Shown one piece after another: positions 17,418-25,543 of a stretch of DNA of 64,000 bases; the first letter of the stretch is position 1; every line of letters begins with the position of its first letter. Both the position numbers and the translations under genes were made by a program. The stretch is from Dinoroseobacter sp013215265 (lineage in GTDB: Bacteria > Pseudomonadota > Alphaproteobacteria > Rhodobacterales > Rhodobacteraceae), in NCBI GenBank assembly GCA_963691755.1, contig OY829366.1, positions 1,426,001 to 1,490,000 of the forward strand, given 5' to 3'. The notes below the pieces were generated by a model, which saw nothing but the letters and a program-made list of their open reading frames with translations, had not been told where the DNA came from and made no database searches.

Positions 17418-17478
17418 GTTGCGCCAGCTATGGAGGGCGCAACTGAGATTGTCGCGCCCTATTCGACAGCTGGTGTCG
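17418..17478 (-). promoter_or_regulatory. Mutually exclusive hairpins in the leader of the MFS-metG genes
   Basis: Segment B (17436-17443, GGCGCAAC) is perfectly complementary to segment C (17418-17425, GTTGCGCC). An extended B (17434-17443) also pairs with segment A (17451-17460, GTCGCGCCCT) with one mismatch. Only one hairpin can form at a time. A further hairpin, CGACA-GCTGG-TGTCG, lies at 17464-17478. On the transcript the order is A, B, C, then the MFS start 20 nt later. No T-run follows either stem, so a translation-level switch or an exit terminator of the carnitine genes are both possible. Confidence 0.35.
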
Positions 17479-17528
17479 GTTTTATCTGCTTTGGGCAGTT
17501 TTTCTGAAGCCGGGAGCAGGTTTTGCCT

Positions 17529-18962
17529 TTATCCCAGCCTGCCGCTCCCGTCGGGTGGGGGAAGCTTTGCATGGGCCTCAGCGATGCGCGAAAGCCTCTC
17601 GGCCACGGGACTGACCGGTGGGCTGGCGCGTCTTGTTTCAAGCGAAACATGCAACAGGAAATGCTCGCCTGTTGCCACCAGTGTCTCGTTCACGCGCATT
17701 TGGTGGAAGACATGAAGTTTCTTACCCTGTCCGTTCAGACATTGCGTTGTGATGGAAATTTGCTGACCGGCAAGGACCTCATCGAGGTGACGGATATGGG
17801 TTTCGACGGTGAAATAGCTGCCGCCGCGTGCGATGTAGTCTGCGTCGGCCCCGAAGATTTCCATGAAGCGGTCGGTGGCATCGGCAAAAGCGTGTAGGTA
17901 GCGCGCCTCGTTCATATGGCCGTTATAGTCGGTCCAATCGACGGGAACGGTACGCCGTGCGGTCAGCATTGGGGCATTCTCTGGCCCGGGATCGGGTTTG
18001 AGAAGCTGATCAGCTTGCGCGATCAATGCGCCAGCGCCCGCGTTCTTGGCCTTCAGCGCACGCAGCATCGAAACAAGGTTGGTGTCCCGCATCGCTTCCA
18101 GTTCGCGGATCGAATGCTGGCCCGACTGCGCGTCGGATTGATCCGCGATCATGTTGACCAGATCATCGGTCAGGTCAGGCACATCCATCAGCTTGGTCCA
18201 GGGCCATTTCAGCGCCGGGCCAAACTGGGCGAGGAAATGCTTCATCCCGGCTTCGCCGCCCGCGATACGATAGGTTTCGAAAAGACCCATTTGTGCCCAA
18301 CGTAGGCCAAAGCCCATGCGGATGGCCTCGTCGATTTCTTCGGTCGTGGCGATGCCGTCTTTGACCAGCCAGAGCGCCTCGCGCCAGACAGCTTCCAGGA
18401 AGCGGTCTGCGATATGCGCATCGATCTCACCCCGCACTTTCAAGGGGTACATCGACAGGCTGCTCAGAATATCAGCGGCTTTGTCGATCAGACCCGGTGC
18501 GGATATGTCTGATCCAACCAGTTCCACAAGTGGCAGAAGATACACCGGGTTGAACGGATGGGCGACGACGATCTGTTCGGGGCGCGTGGCGCAGTCTTGC
18601 AGCTGCGACGGAGTGAAGCCCGAGGTGGAAGACGCAAGAATAGCATCTTCTGCCATTGCCGCTTGCGCGGTCTGATAGAGCTTTTGTTTCAACTCGAGAC
18701 GTTCCGGCACGCTTTCCTGTACCCAGACTGCGCCGGACACCGCATCTGAGATTGTCTGGTGAAAGCTGAGTTGACCTTCTTCTGGCAAGGCGTAGTCGAA
18801 CAGACCCGGATAGCTGTTGCGCGCGTTGGCGAGCACTTCGTTGATCTTGCGTTCGGCTTCCGGGTCAGGGTCGAAGACCCGCACATCCCACCCCATGAGC
18901 AAGAACCGCGCGGCCCAGCCACCGCCAATGACGCCGCCGCCCAATATGGCTGCTGTTTTCAT
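17529..18962 (-). CDS. lcdH: Bifunctional L-carnitine dehydrogenase / betainyl-CoA thioesterase
   Basis: A 477-residue fusion. Residues 1-~320 are a 3-hydroxyacyl-CoA-dehydrogenase-like carnitine 3-dehydrogenase: NAD site G-G-G-V-I-G-G-G-W-A at 8-17, S-S-T-S-G catalytic region, H-P-F-N-P-V-Y-L-L-P-L-V-E and the C-terminal helices with G-F-G-L-R-W-A. Residues ~330-477 are a hotdog thioesterase with D-W-T-D-Y-N-G-H-M-N-E-A-R-Y. Such fusions oxidise L-carnitine to 3-dehydrocarnitine and hydrolyse the betainyl-CoA formed later by a BKACE cleavage enzyme, yielding glycine betaine. ATG 18962 has GAGG 5 nt upstream; ATG 18975-18977 overlapping the SDR stop is an alternative. Confidence 0.9.
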   Translation of the reverse strand: MKTAAILGGGVIGGGWAARFLLMGWDVRVFDPDPEAERKINEVLANARNSYPGLFDYALPEEGQLSFHQTISDAVSGAVWVQESVPERLELKQKLYQTAQAAMAEDAILASSTSGFTPSQLQDCATRPEQIVVAHPFNPVYLLPLVELVGSDISAPGLIDKAADILSSLSMYPLKVRGEIDAHIADRFLEAVWREALWLVKDGIATTEEIDEAIRMGFGLRWAQMGLFETYRIAGGEAGMKHFLAQFGPALKWPWTKLMDVPDLTDDLVNMIADQSDAQSGQHSIRELEAMRDTNLVSMLRALKAKNAGAGALIAQADQLLKPDPGPENAPMLTARRTVPVDWTDYNGHMNEARYLHAFADATDRFMEIFGADADYIARGGSYFTVETHIRHLDEVLAGQQISITTQCLNGQGKKLHVFHQMRVNETLVATGEHFLLHVSLETRRASPPVSPVAERLSRIAEAHAKLPPPDGSGRLG

Positions 18963-18969
18963 GAAAGCC

Positions 18970-19734
18970 TCATGCATTCAGTGTTTCAGTATGTCCGTCT
19001 ATGGCCATGGCCTGACCAGAGATCTTGCGCCCTGCGTCAGACGCAAGGAAAAGTGCCGTGTCGGCGATATCATCTGCTGTAACCCAGGTTTTCAGCGAAA
19101 CCCCCACGACATAGCTGTCGCGTATCTCCTGTTCGGAAATGCCACGTGCCTTTGCTTCATTGGCCACAACACGGTCCATGCGATCGCCTGTGACCGAGCC
19201 CGGGCAAAGTGCATTGACGCGGATACCGTCTGATCCGAGCTCCATCGCGAGCGTTTTCGTCAACCCGATGATGCCCCATTTCGCGGTCGCATAGGGGGAA
19301 CGGAACGGATAGCCGAAGAGGCCTGCCGTGGAAGATGTCAGCAGGATCAAGCCGGATTTCTGCGCGCGCATTTGCGTTGCTGCCCACCGTGTCGTCAAAA
19401 AGGTGCCGGTGAGATTGACGTTCAATGTAGCCTGCCAGTCTTCGAGCGAGATGTCCTCAATCTTTCCCGCAGGCCCGCCGATACCGGCATTGGCGCAGAC
19501 GACATCGATGCCTCCAAGCTCGGCCTCTACTTTTTTGAAGACCTCTGCCATTGCGGCTTCATCAGTGACATCTGCCACATGGCCCGTTCCAATTGTCTGG
19601 GCGGCGACGGCGTCAGCATCCACATCACAAAACGCGACCCGCGCCCCTGCCTCGGTAAACCGGCGGACTAAGGTTGCCCCGATCCCGGTTGCCCCGGCGG
19701 TGACGAAAACGCGCTGTCCTGCTAGCCCCGTCAT
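18970..19734 (-). CDS. SDR family oxidoreductase (carnitine gene cluster)
   Basis: A 254-residue classical SDR: T-A-G-A-T-G-I-G near residue 12 (the first Gly of TGxxxGxG replaced by Ala), D-V-D-A at the end of beta-2 (NAD-type), A-N-A-G-I, S-S-T-A-G and the active-site Y-A-T-A-K. The stop of the lipocalin gene overlaps its ATG (ATGA), and lcdH begins at its end, so the three are translated as one unit. Its association with the carnitine dehydrogenase/thioesterase suggests a step in carnitine or hydroxy-acid oxidation, but the substrate is not known. Confidence 0.85.
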   Translation of the reverse strand: MTGLAGQRVFVTAGATGIGATLVRRFTEAGARVAFCDVDADAVAAQTIGTGHVADVTDEAAMAEVFKKVEAELGGIDVVCANAGIGGPAGKIEDISLEDWQATLNVNLTGTFLTTRWAATQMRAQKSGLILLTSSTAGLFGYPFRSPYATAKWGIIGLTKTLAMELGSDGIRVNALCPGSVTGDRMDRVVANEAKARGISEQEIRDSYVVGVSLKTWVTADDIADTALFLASDAGRKISGQAMAIDGHTETLNA

Positions 19735-20264
19735 TCTGACACCTGGGCAACATTTTCCAAATTCGCGAGATCATAACCGTTCGCTTGCAGTGCGGCTTCG
19801 GCACGTTCCCGAGCCTCGGTGCTGATCGTGGGGGTGCGGGCCAGTATCCAGCCAGTGCGCCCTGACGGGTTGCCGACAACAGCGAGATCGTATTCAGGCG
19901 TCAGGTACAGCACCCAGTAGTCCCCACGTGCAAAAGGTAGCCAGGGGGTGAAGGTCACACTGAGCTTGCCAGGGCCTTCGACACGCGCGATCCCATTTGC
20001 GACATCTACTGAACCGTCCAAAGCCCCTTCACGGCACGTGTTGCGTACGCTGATCTGACCATCCGGACGCAGGGCGTATTCGGCAGTGACCCCAACGCAC
20101 CCCTCTTCGAACCAGTTTGGATAGCGGGCGATTTCATACCAGAGCCCCAGATAACGGTTCACATCAAGCTGCGCGACTGAGGTGATTGGCGCATTGCGGT
20201 CCCGCTGCACAGTCCCGCAGGCTGTGAGAACCAAAAGGCTTGCCAGAAGAAGGGGTCGGATCAT
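19731..20264 (-). CDS. blc: Lipocalin family outer-membrane lipoprotein (Blc-like)
   Basis: A 177-residue lipoprotein. The signal sequence ends in L-T-A-C (lipobox Cys ~16). The lipocalin signature is Y-L-G-L-W-Y-E-I-A-R-Y-P-N-W-F-E, followed by an eight-strand pattern and the Blc-type Y-W-V-L-Y-L-T-P-E-Y-D-L-A-V-V-G and G-W-I-L-A-R-T-P segments. Bacterial lipocalins bind lipids or lysophospholipids and are anchored to the outer membrane. ATG 20264 is preceded by GAGGT at 7 nt and overlaps the upstream stop (ATGA). It sits at the head of the carnitine genes; choline/carnitine release from phospholipids is a speculative link. Confidence 0.9.
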   Translation of the reverse strand: MIRPLLLASLLVLTACGTVQRDRNAPITSVAQLDVNRYLGLWYEIARYPNWFEEGCVGVTAEYALRPDGQISVRNTCREGALDGSVDVANGIARVEGPGKLSVTFTPWLPFARGDYWVLYLTPEYDLAVVGNPSGRTGWILARTPTISTEARERAEAALQANGYDLANLENVAQVSE

Positions 20265-20620
20265 TTGGGTACCTCGCACCGCTGAAGTTGAGACTGGACG
20301 CCGGTCTCATCAAATATGTGTAGCTTGTCTTCCGCATCAATCACCCAAAGCTCGTTGAACTTTTCGATAAACCCCATGTCCAGGCACGTCAGGGCGGCAT
20401 TCCACGCGCGTCCGGGCATGACTTCGAGCGTGATGAAGTCGCAAGACCATTCATGAGCGAAGAGCTCTGTTTCGAAAATCTCAAGCGGGCGATCTTCCGC
20501 AAGTGTGCCGGCCACAGCGCAATTGGCAGCATCGATGCCCCAGTGACCTACATAGGCGCTGTCACCCGCTATCACGGGGGGCGCGGTAAGCAGGCTCAGG
20601 ACAAGCGTGTTGCGGATCAT
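20261..20620 (-). CDS. Small secreted hypothetical protein
   Basis: A 119-residue protein with a signal peptide (M-I-R-N-T-L-V-L-S-L-L-T-A-P-P-V-I-A, cleavage before G-D). The mature part has four cysteines (A-N-C, W-S-C, L-T-C, Q-R-C), which could form two disulfides in the periplasm, and a W-G-I-D start. The stop overlaps the lipocalin ATG. I do not recognise the family. The start at 20620 is preferred over a Met four codons upstream because the signal peptide then begins normally. Confidence 0.7.
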   Translation of the reverse strand: MIRNTLVLSLLTAPPVIAGDSAYVGHWGIDAANCAVAGTLAEDRPLEIFETELFAHEWSCDFITLEVMPGRAWNAALTCLDMGFIEKFNELWVIDAEDKLHIFDETGVQSQLQRCEVPK

Positions 20621-20659
20621 GAACGGGTCCATACGGTGGAACGACTCTGTGCCTGAACG

Positions 20660-21571
20660 CTAGGCGAAGGCGAGCACAATCAACAGCACAGAAACGACCA
20701 ATAATGCGACACCCAGGCCTTCGCGCGTGGTGGTGCTTTCCTTGAAGATCAGCCAAGACGCGAGAAAGGAGAAGACCAACTCGATCTGGCCGAGCGCTTT
20801 GACATAGGCCGCGTTCTGCAGGGTGAAGGCGGTAAACCATCCCAATGAGCCCAGCATCGAGGTCAGTCCGACAAGTGACGACACGCGCCAGGACCGGATC
20901 ACACGGGTCACCTCACCGCGTTCGCGAAGCACAAGCCAAGAGGCGAGGGCAAGGGTTTGTGCCGCTGTCACAACAGCAAGTGTCATGGAGGCACGCAGGA
21001 AAACGTCATCGCTGGGTAGGCTCAGCGAGGCAGCGCGATAGCCCACGGCGGAAACACCAAAAAGCGCCCCGGATGCAATGCCAAGTCCGGCTGCACGATT
21101 GAAAAATCGGGTCCAGCCCGTGGGGGCGTCTTCGGTTTTTGGGGGGTCGGACAGCAAAAGGACACCTGCAAAACCGATGGCGATGGCAACGAGGCCATTG
21201 AAGCTGACGGTTTCCCCCAGAACGATCAGTCCCACCAGCGCTGTCAGCATCACTTCGGTTTTCTTAAACGTGATCCCGATAGCAAAGCTGCGATGCGCAA
21301 ACAGGGCCACAACGCACATGGTGGCGAGTATTTGTGCAAGTCCGCCTGTCAGGGCCGCGAACCAGAAGCGGAGGTTTGTGCCCGGAAGATCTAGATCCCG
21401 CAAAGTCGAGTAGATCACGACAATCAGGGCGACCAGTGGGAAAGAAAAGAGAAAGCGCGAGAGTGTCGCGCCACCCGTGGAGAGCTCGGTTGTCTTGAGG
21501 TGGCGTTGCAGCATGAAACGCAGGTTCTGCGCGAAGGCGGCAAAGATCGTGATCGGGATCCAGAGCGGCAC
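20660..21571 (-). CDS. EamA/DMT family transporter
   Basis: A 303-residue, ten-span drug/metabolite transporter with two EamA repeats. The start is taken as GTG 21571 (V-P-L-W-I-P-I-T-I-F-A-A-F-A-Q-N-L-R), 12 nt after the hydrolase stop, with AAGG 10 nt upstream; any longer reading would overlap the hydrolase gene. The second repeat ends with L-E-F/F-S-F-L-A-S-W-L-I-F-K-E-S, the usual DMT motif. Exporter of unknown small molecules. Probably transcribed after the alpha/beta hydrolase. Confidence 0.87.
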   Translation of the reverse strand: MPLWIPITIFAAFAQNLRFMLQRHLKTTELSTGGATLSRFLFSFPLVALIVVIYSTLRDLDLPGTNLRFWFAALTGGLAQILATMCVVALFAHRSFAIGITFKKTEVMLTALVGLIVLGETVSFNGLVAIAIGFAGVLLLSDPPKTEDAPTGWTRFFNRAAGLGIASGALFGVSAVGYRAASLSLPSDDVFLRASMTLAVVTAAQTLALASWLVLRERGEVTRVIRSWRVSSLVGLTSMLGSLGWFTAFTLQNAAYVKALGQIELVFSFLASWLIFKESTTTREGLGVALLVVSVLLIVLAFA

Positions 21572-21582
21572 GAGTGGGCGCC

Positions 21583-22347
21583 TTAAAGGTTCAGGAAAGC
21601 GGTAAGAGCTTCCAAGAATGGCGTGGGTGCCTCGGCATGCAGCCAATGGCCAACACTAGGAATGACATGGTGCCGGGCATTCGGGAAATGCGTGTCAAAA
21701 AGCGGGCGGTGCGCTTCCGTGACATACTCCGAGGCGCCTCCCGAGAGGATTAGCGTGTCCGCGTTATAAGTCCCTTGTGTGCCGGGCCAGCCAATGATCT
21801 TTGGCATCTCGGCGCGCAAGACCGGCAGGTTGAGCTTCCAGCTGGGTGGGTCTGCGCGCATATCTAAGGATTGCAGCAAGAACGCGCGAACGCCTGCTTC
21901 AGGAATTGACGCCGCAAGGGCACCATCTGCGTCCCGCCGGGTTTTCAAAGTTGTGACATCAAGCGCTGCCATGGCATCGATCAGCGGCGTCTGCGTGTGC
22001 GTGTAGGTGACGGGTGCGATATCCGCGACGACCAGTTTCGCAACAAGTTCGGGGCGCGTGAGGGCGAGCTGCATCGCGGCTTTGCCACCCATCGAATGGC
22101 CGATGACCTGGGCTTTGCCGCCATGGGCCCGAATGACTTCAGCCAGATCGTCTGCCATATCTGCGTAGCTGTTGGTCGCCGCACGAAAGCTATCCCCATG
22201 ATTGCGCATATCCACTGCCAGCACTGGACGCGTGGCGCTCAGTTTTTTCGCGATCACGCCCCAGTTTCGTGCAGATCCGAAAAGACCATGAACGATCAAA
22301 GCGGGTGTTTGGCCATCGGGGCCTGGATAGGAAACCGTATTCAGCAT
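21583..22347 (-). CDS. Alpha/beta hydrolase (YbfF-like esterase)
   Basis: A 254-residue alpha/beta hydrolase. It has the oxyanion segment H-G-L-F-G-S-A-R-N-W near residue 20, the nucleophile elbow G-H-S-M-G-G near residue 85, and the catalytic His in S-V-G-H-W-L-H-A-E-A-P near residue 235. This arrangement and the R-N-H-G-D-S segment match YbfF-type esterases acting on short acyl esters or acyl-CoA-like substrates. Divergent from a small membrane-protein gene; followed by an EamA exporter in the same unit. Confidence 0.88.
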   Translation of the reverse strand: MLNTVSYPGPDGQTPALIVHGLFGSARNWGVIAKKLSATRPVLAVDMRNHGDSFRAATNSYADMADDLAEVIRAHGGKAQVIGHSMGGKAAMQLALTRPELVAKLVVADIAPVTYTHTQTPLIDAMAALDVTTLKTRRDADGALAASIPEAGVRAFLLQSLDMRADPPSWKLNLPVLRAEMPKIIGWPGTQGTYNADTLILSGGASEYVTEAHRPLFDTHFPNARHHVIPSVGHWLHAEAPTPFLEALTAFLNL

Positions 22348-22424
22348 GGTCCCGTGCCTAGCGTGCGATCGTTTGCGAGACCAGAGCGATTGTCGCGCAT
22401 CACACAGATCGCTAGGGTCCAGAT

Positions 22425-22808
22425 ATGGAAAGTACGCGGTTCGACCCTGCTCTCATGAAATCGCTGGACAACCTGGCGTTTCTGATGCGTGAGCGGATGC
22501 TTGTGGGAGGGATTTCCGTCGAAAAGACGCTGTCGAACGCTCATCCTGAACTGCCTCCTAAATTTCAGGCTGAGGTGGTCGTGATCCTAGATGCGCTGCA
22601 CATGGCCACCCATCCACACCTGGCCAAACAGGTGGACCAGAAGCGCGTGGAAAGAGCGGTGGAAATCCTGACAAAGCGTATTCAGCGCATGAATCGCTGG
22701 CGAGATCGACAGCGCAAGGTGCTGGATGTCAGCGTGAATGTCGTTTGGAACCTGATACTGCTGGTCATTGTCCTCACATTCCTACTGCTATTGTTGGGTC
22801 TTGTATGA
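22425..22808 (+). CDS. Hypothetical protein with C-terminal membrane anchor
   Basis: A 127-residue protein not assigned to a family. Residues 1-~100 are charged and helical (a pattern of R-V-E-R-A-V-E-I-L-T-K-R-I-Q-R-M-N-R-W-R), and the C-terminus is a single hydrophobic helix V-V-W-N-L-I-L-L-V-I-V-L-T-F-L-L-L-L-L, the layout of a tail-anchored inner-membrane protein. It lies 37 bp ahead of the racemase-family gene and may be co-transcribed with it. Confidence 0.65.
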   Translation: MESTRFDPALMKSLDNLAFLMRERMLVGGISVEKTLSNAHPELPPKFQAEVVVILDALHMATHPHLAKQVDQKRVERAVEILTKRIQRMNRWRDRQRKVLDVSVNVVWNLILLVIVLTFLLLLLGLV

Positions 22809-22845
22809 TCGCGCCTTGGGTACACACTGATAAAGAGCTTTGGAT

Positions 22846-23901
22846 ATGCGCAGCACAAGAATGATAACCGCGGTCGAAGTGCACGCGGAAGGTGAGGTCG
22901 GGCGTGTCATCACGGGCGGTATGCCCCGGCTGAAAGGCAACTCGGTCTTTGAAATGATGCAGGACATGGCGCAAAACCATGACGATATCCGTACTCTGAT
23001 GCTGCAAGAGCCCCGCGGTAATCCGGCGATTTGCTGCAATGCTTTGGTTCCGCCCTGCGATCCGCGTGCAGATGCCGGGGTGATTATCATGGAGCAGACT
23101 GAATACCCGCCGATGTCGGGAAGCAATGTGATCTGCACGACGACCGTTCTTCTGGAAACCGGCATCTTACCGATGGAAGAACCGGTCACCAAGCTGACGC
23201 TGGAGGTGCCCGCAGGCTTGATTGAGGTTTCGGCAACCTGCAAGGAAGGTAAAGTCGAACGGGTGGAGTTCCTGAACGTCCCAGCCTTTGCCATGCATCT
23301 GGATGTCCCGCTTGATGTGCCGGGTTTTGGGACCATTCAGGCAGATATCGCCTGGGGTGGGATGTTTTTCGTCCTCGCAGAGGCGTCTCAGTTCGGGATT
23401 GATCCGGTCGCGGCGGAAGGGGCTGCCATTGTCCGAGCCTGTGAGGCCATGCGCGCGGCTGCGGTGGCGCAATACCCTGTCACCCATCCCGAAAACCCCG
23501 AGATCGTCGGCCCTACAATTTCAGGGCTGTTTGCGGACCCAGTGGATCCTGAAACCGATGGGCGCGGGGCCATTGTTGTCTCTTCGGGCGCGTTTGATCC
23601 AACCAAGGCGGGGGCAATCTCCGGTGCGCTTGATCGGTCGCCTTGCGGAACAGGGACTTGTGCGAAAATGGCGTTGCGACATGCAAGGGGACTGCTGGCC
23701 GAGGGCCAGGCTTATGTAAACGCCGGGCCAGTGGGCACGACCTTCACCGGGCGGATCGAAGAGATCACGGAAGTTGGTCCATACCCGGCCATCATTCCCA
23801 GCTTGTCCGGGCAAGCGTGGATCACTGGGGTATCGCAATACATGCTTGATCCCAGCGATCCGTTTCAGAGCGGTTTCACCGTGGGAGACATCTGGGGCTA
23901 A
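22846..23901 (+). CDS. Proline racemase superfamily protein (hydroxyproline epimerase/dehydratase-like)
   Basis: A 351-residue member of the proline racemase fold. The second catalytic Cys is present at ~268 (S-P-C-G-T-G-T-C-A), but the first catalytic position is Ser (~91, P-M-S-G-S-N) instead of Cys in M-C-G-H. The superfamily contains Cys/Cys (racemase, 4-hydroxyproline epimerase), Cys/Thr (trans-3-hydroxyproline dehydratase) and Ser/Cys types, so this is the last kind and the exact reaction is open: hydroxyproline epimerisation, trans-3-hydroxyproline dehydration or both. ATG 22846 is used; a TTG two codons earlier is possible. No hydroxyproline permease or oxidase gene is adjacent. Confidence 0.85.
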   Translation: MRSTRMITAVEVHAEGEVGRVITGGMPRLKGNSVFEMMQDMAQNHDDIRTLMLQEPRGNPAICCNALVPPCDPRADAGVIIMEQTEYPPMSGSNVICTTTVLLETGILPMEEPVTKLTLEVPAGLIEVSATCKEGKVERVEFLNVPAFAMHLDVPLDVPGFGTIQADIAWGGMFFVLAEASQFGIDPVAAEGAAIVRACEAMRAAAVAQYPVTHPENPEIVGPTISGLFADPVDPETDGRGAIVVSSGAFDPTKAGAISGALDRSPCGTGTCAKMALRHARGLLAEGQAYVNAGPVGTTFTGRIEEITEVGPYPAIIPSLSGQAWITGVSQYMLDPSDPFQSGFTVGDIWG

Positions 23902-24002
23902 AATTCAGGTCGGGGCGAGGACCCCCATTTGTCGTGCCACGAGGTGTCTTCGAAGGGCTGGTTTGTCCAGCGACCGACACTACCGTGTTCCATCCACAAC
24001 AG

Positions 24003-24031
24003 TAAAACGCCGCCCCAACGGAACGGCGCTT
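24003..24031 (-). terminator. Rho-independent terminator of glyA
   Basis: On the minus strand a stem CGCCG/CGGCG (extended by A-T pairs, AAGCGCCG and CGGCGTTTT) is followed by TTTT, 21 bp beyond the glyA stop. Confidence 0.7.
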
Positions 24032-24051
24032 TGTTCTAAATCAGTTTGTGA

Positions 24052-25350
24052 TCAGAGGTTGGGATAGAGAGGGAACCGCGCGCAAAGCTCGGCCACTTCG
24101 GCCTTCACCTTGGCCTCAACCGCGGCGTTGCCTTCTTCACCATTGGCGGCAAGACCGTCGACCACTTCAACAATCCAATCCGCAATCTGGCGGAATTCCG
24201 GTGTACCAAACCCGCGCGTGGTGCCAGCAGGCGAGCCGAGACGGATGCCGCTGGTAACAGTGGGTTTTTCATCATCGAACGGGATACCGTTCTTGTTGGT
24301 GGTGATATGGGCGCGTCCAAGCGCTTTCTCAGTCGCGTTGCCTTTCACGCCCTTGGGCCGCAGATCGACTAGCAAAACATGCGTATCGGTACCGCCGGTG
24401 ACGGTGTCCAACCCCCCCTTGATCAACTGGTCGCTCATGGCCTGCGCATTTTCGATCACGGCCTTGATGTAGTCTTTGAACTCGGGACGCAGCGCCTCGC
24501 CAAAGGCAACGGCCTTGCCTGCGATCACATGCATCAGCGGGCCACCCTGAATACCCGGGAAGATCGCCGAGTTCACCTTTTTTGCGATCGCTTCGTCATT
24601 TGTCAGGATCATGCCGCCGCGTGGACCGCGCAGTGTTTTGTGAGTGGTTGTGGTGGCGACATGCGCGTGTGGGAACGGGCTGGGGTGTTCACCCGCCGCA
24701 ACAAGTCCCGCAAAATGTGCCATGTCCACGTGAAGGTATGCACCAACCATATCGGCGATTTCGCGCATGCGGGCAAAATCGATCTGGCGCGGAATGGCGG
24801 AGCCGCCGGCAATCAGCAGCTTCGGCTTATGTTCCTTTGCCAAGGCTTCAACCTGATCGTAATCAAGCAGGCTGTCCTCGCGACGCACACCGTACTGCAC
24901 CGCGTTGAACCATTTGCCGGACTGGTTCGGTCGTGCGCCGTGGGTCAGGTGGCCACCCGCATCGAGGCTCATGCCCAGAATGGTGTCACCGGGCTGCAGC
25001 AGCGCCTGAAACACTCCTTGGTTTGCCTGACTGCCCGAGTTGGGCTGCACGTTGGCAAAGTCACAGCCAAAAAGCTGCTTTGCCCGGTCAATGGCAAGGT
25101 TTTCGGCGATGTCGACATACTGACATCCACCGTAATAGCGACGCCCCGGATACCCTTCCGCGTATTTATTTGTCATTACGCCGCCCTGTGCTTCCATTAC
25201 AGCAGCAGAGACGATGTTTTCAGATGCGATCAGTTCGATCTCATCGCGCTGGCGGCCCAGCTCGGACTGCATTGCCGCAAAAATCTCGGGGTCGCTTTCG
25301 GAAATCTTGTCTGTGAAGAAACCGGAAAAGCGGGTTTTGGGCGCGTTCAT
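24052..25350 (-). CDS. glyA: Serine hydroxymethyltransferase
   Basis: A 432-residue PLP enzyme interconverting serine and glycine with tetrahydrofolate, the main one-carbon source. The PLP lysine lies in T-T-T-T-H-K-T-L-R-G-P-R-G-G; other family marks are I-A-S-E-N-I-V-S, Y-A-E-G-Y-P-G-R-R-Y-Y-G-G and D-M-A-H-F-A-G-L. Full length (E. coli 417). ATG 25350. The 193-bp gap to the divergent nadK gene has no riboswitch that I can recognise. Confidence 0.97.
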   Translation of the reverse strand: MNAPKTRFSGFFTDKISESDPEIFAAMQSELGRQRDEIELIASENIVSAAVMEAQGGVMTNKYAEGYPGRRYYGGCQYVDIAENLAIDRAKQLFGCDFANVQPNSGSQANQGVFQALLQPGDTILGMSLDAGGHLTHGARPNQSGKWFNAVQYGVRREDSLLDYDQVEALAKEHKPKLLIAGGSAIPRQIDFARMREIADMVGAYLHVDMAHFAGLVAAGEHPSPFPHAHVATTTTHKTLRGPRGGMILTNDEAIAKKVNSAIFPGIQGGPLMHVIAGKAVAFGEALRPEFKDYIKAVIENAQAMSDQLIKGGLDTVTGGTDTHVLLVDLRPKGVKGNATEKALGRAHITTNKNGIPFDDEKPTVTSGIRLGSPAGTTRGFGTPEFRQIADWIVEVVDGLAANGEEGNAAVEAKVKAEVAELCARFPLYPNL

Positions 25351-25543
25351 GGGGCCAATCTCCTATCGATGGCGATGGTCGAGTTTGCGCGCGGTTTAAT
25401 CTAAAAAGAAGCCTTCCAAAAGGTTCGAAAACGGCATGATGATTATGAGTCTGGTCATCACATTCCTTTTTTTGGCGTCTTGTGTTTCGTTTGTGCGCCA
25501 GTGCAGAGTTCTGAAGAAACATTTTCGATAGGCAGGATCCCCA

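Noticed and set aside
25351..25543. Possible riboswitch upstream of glyA
   Set aside because: No glycine, THF or SAM riboswitch core could be recognised; the gap is short and serves two divergent genes.
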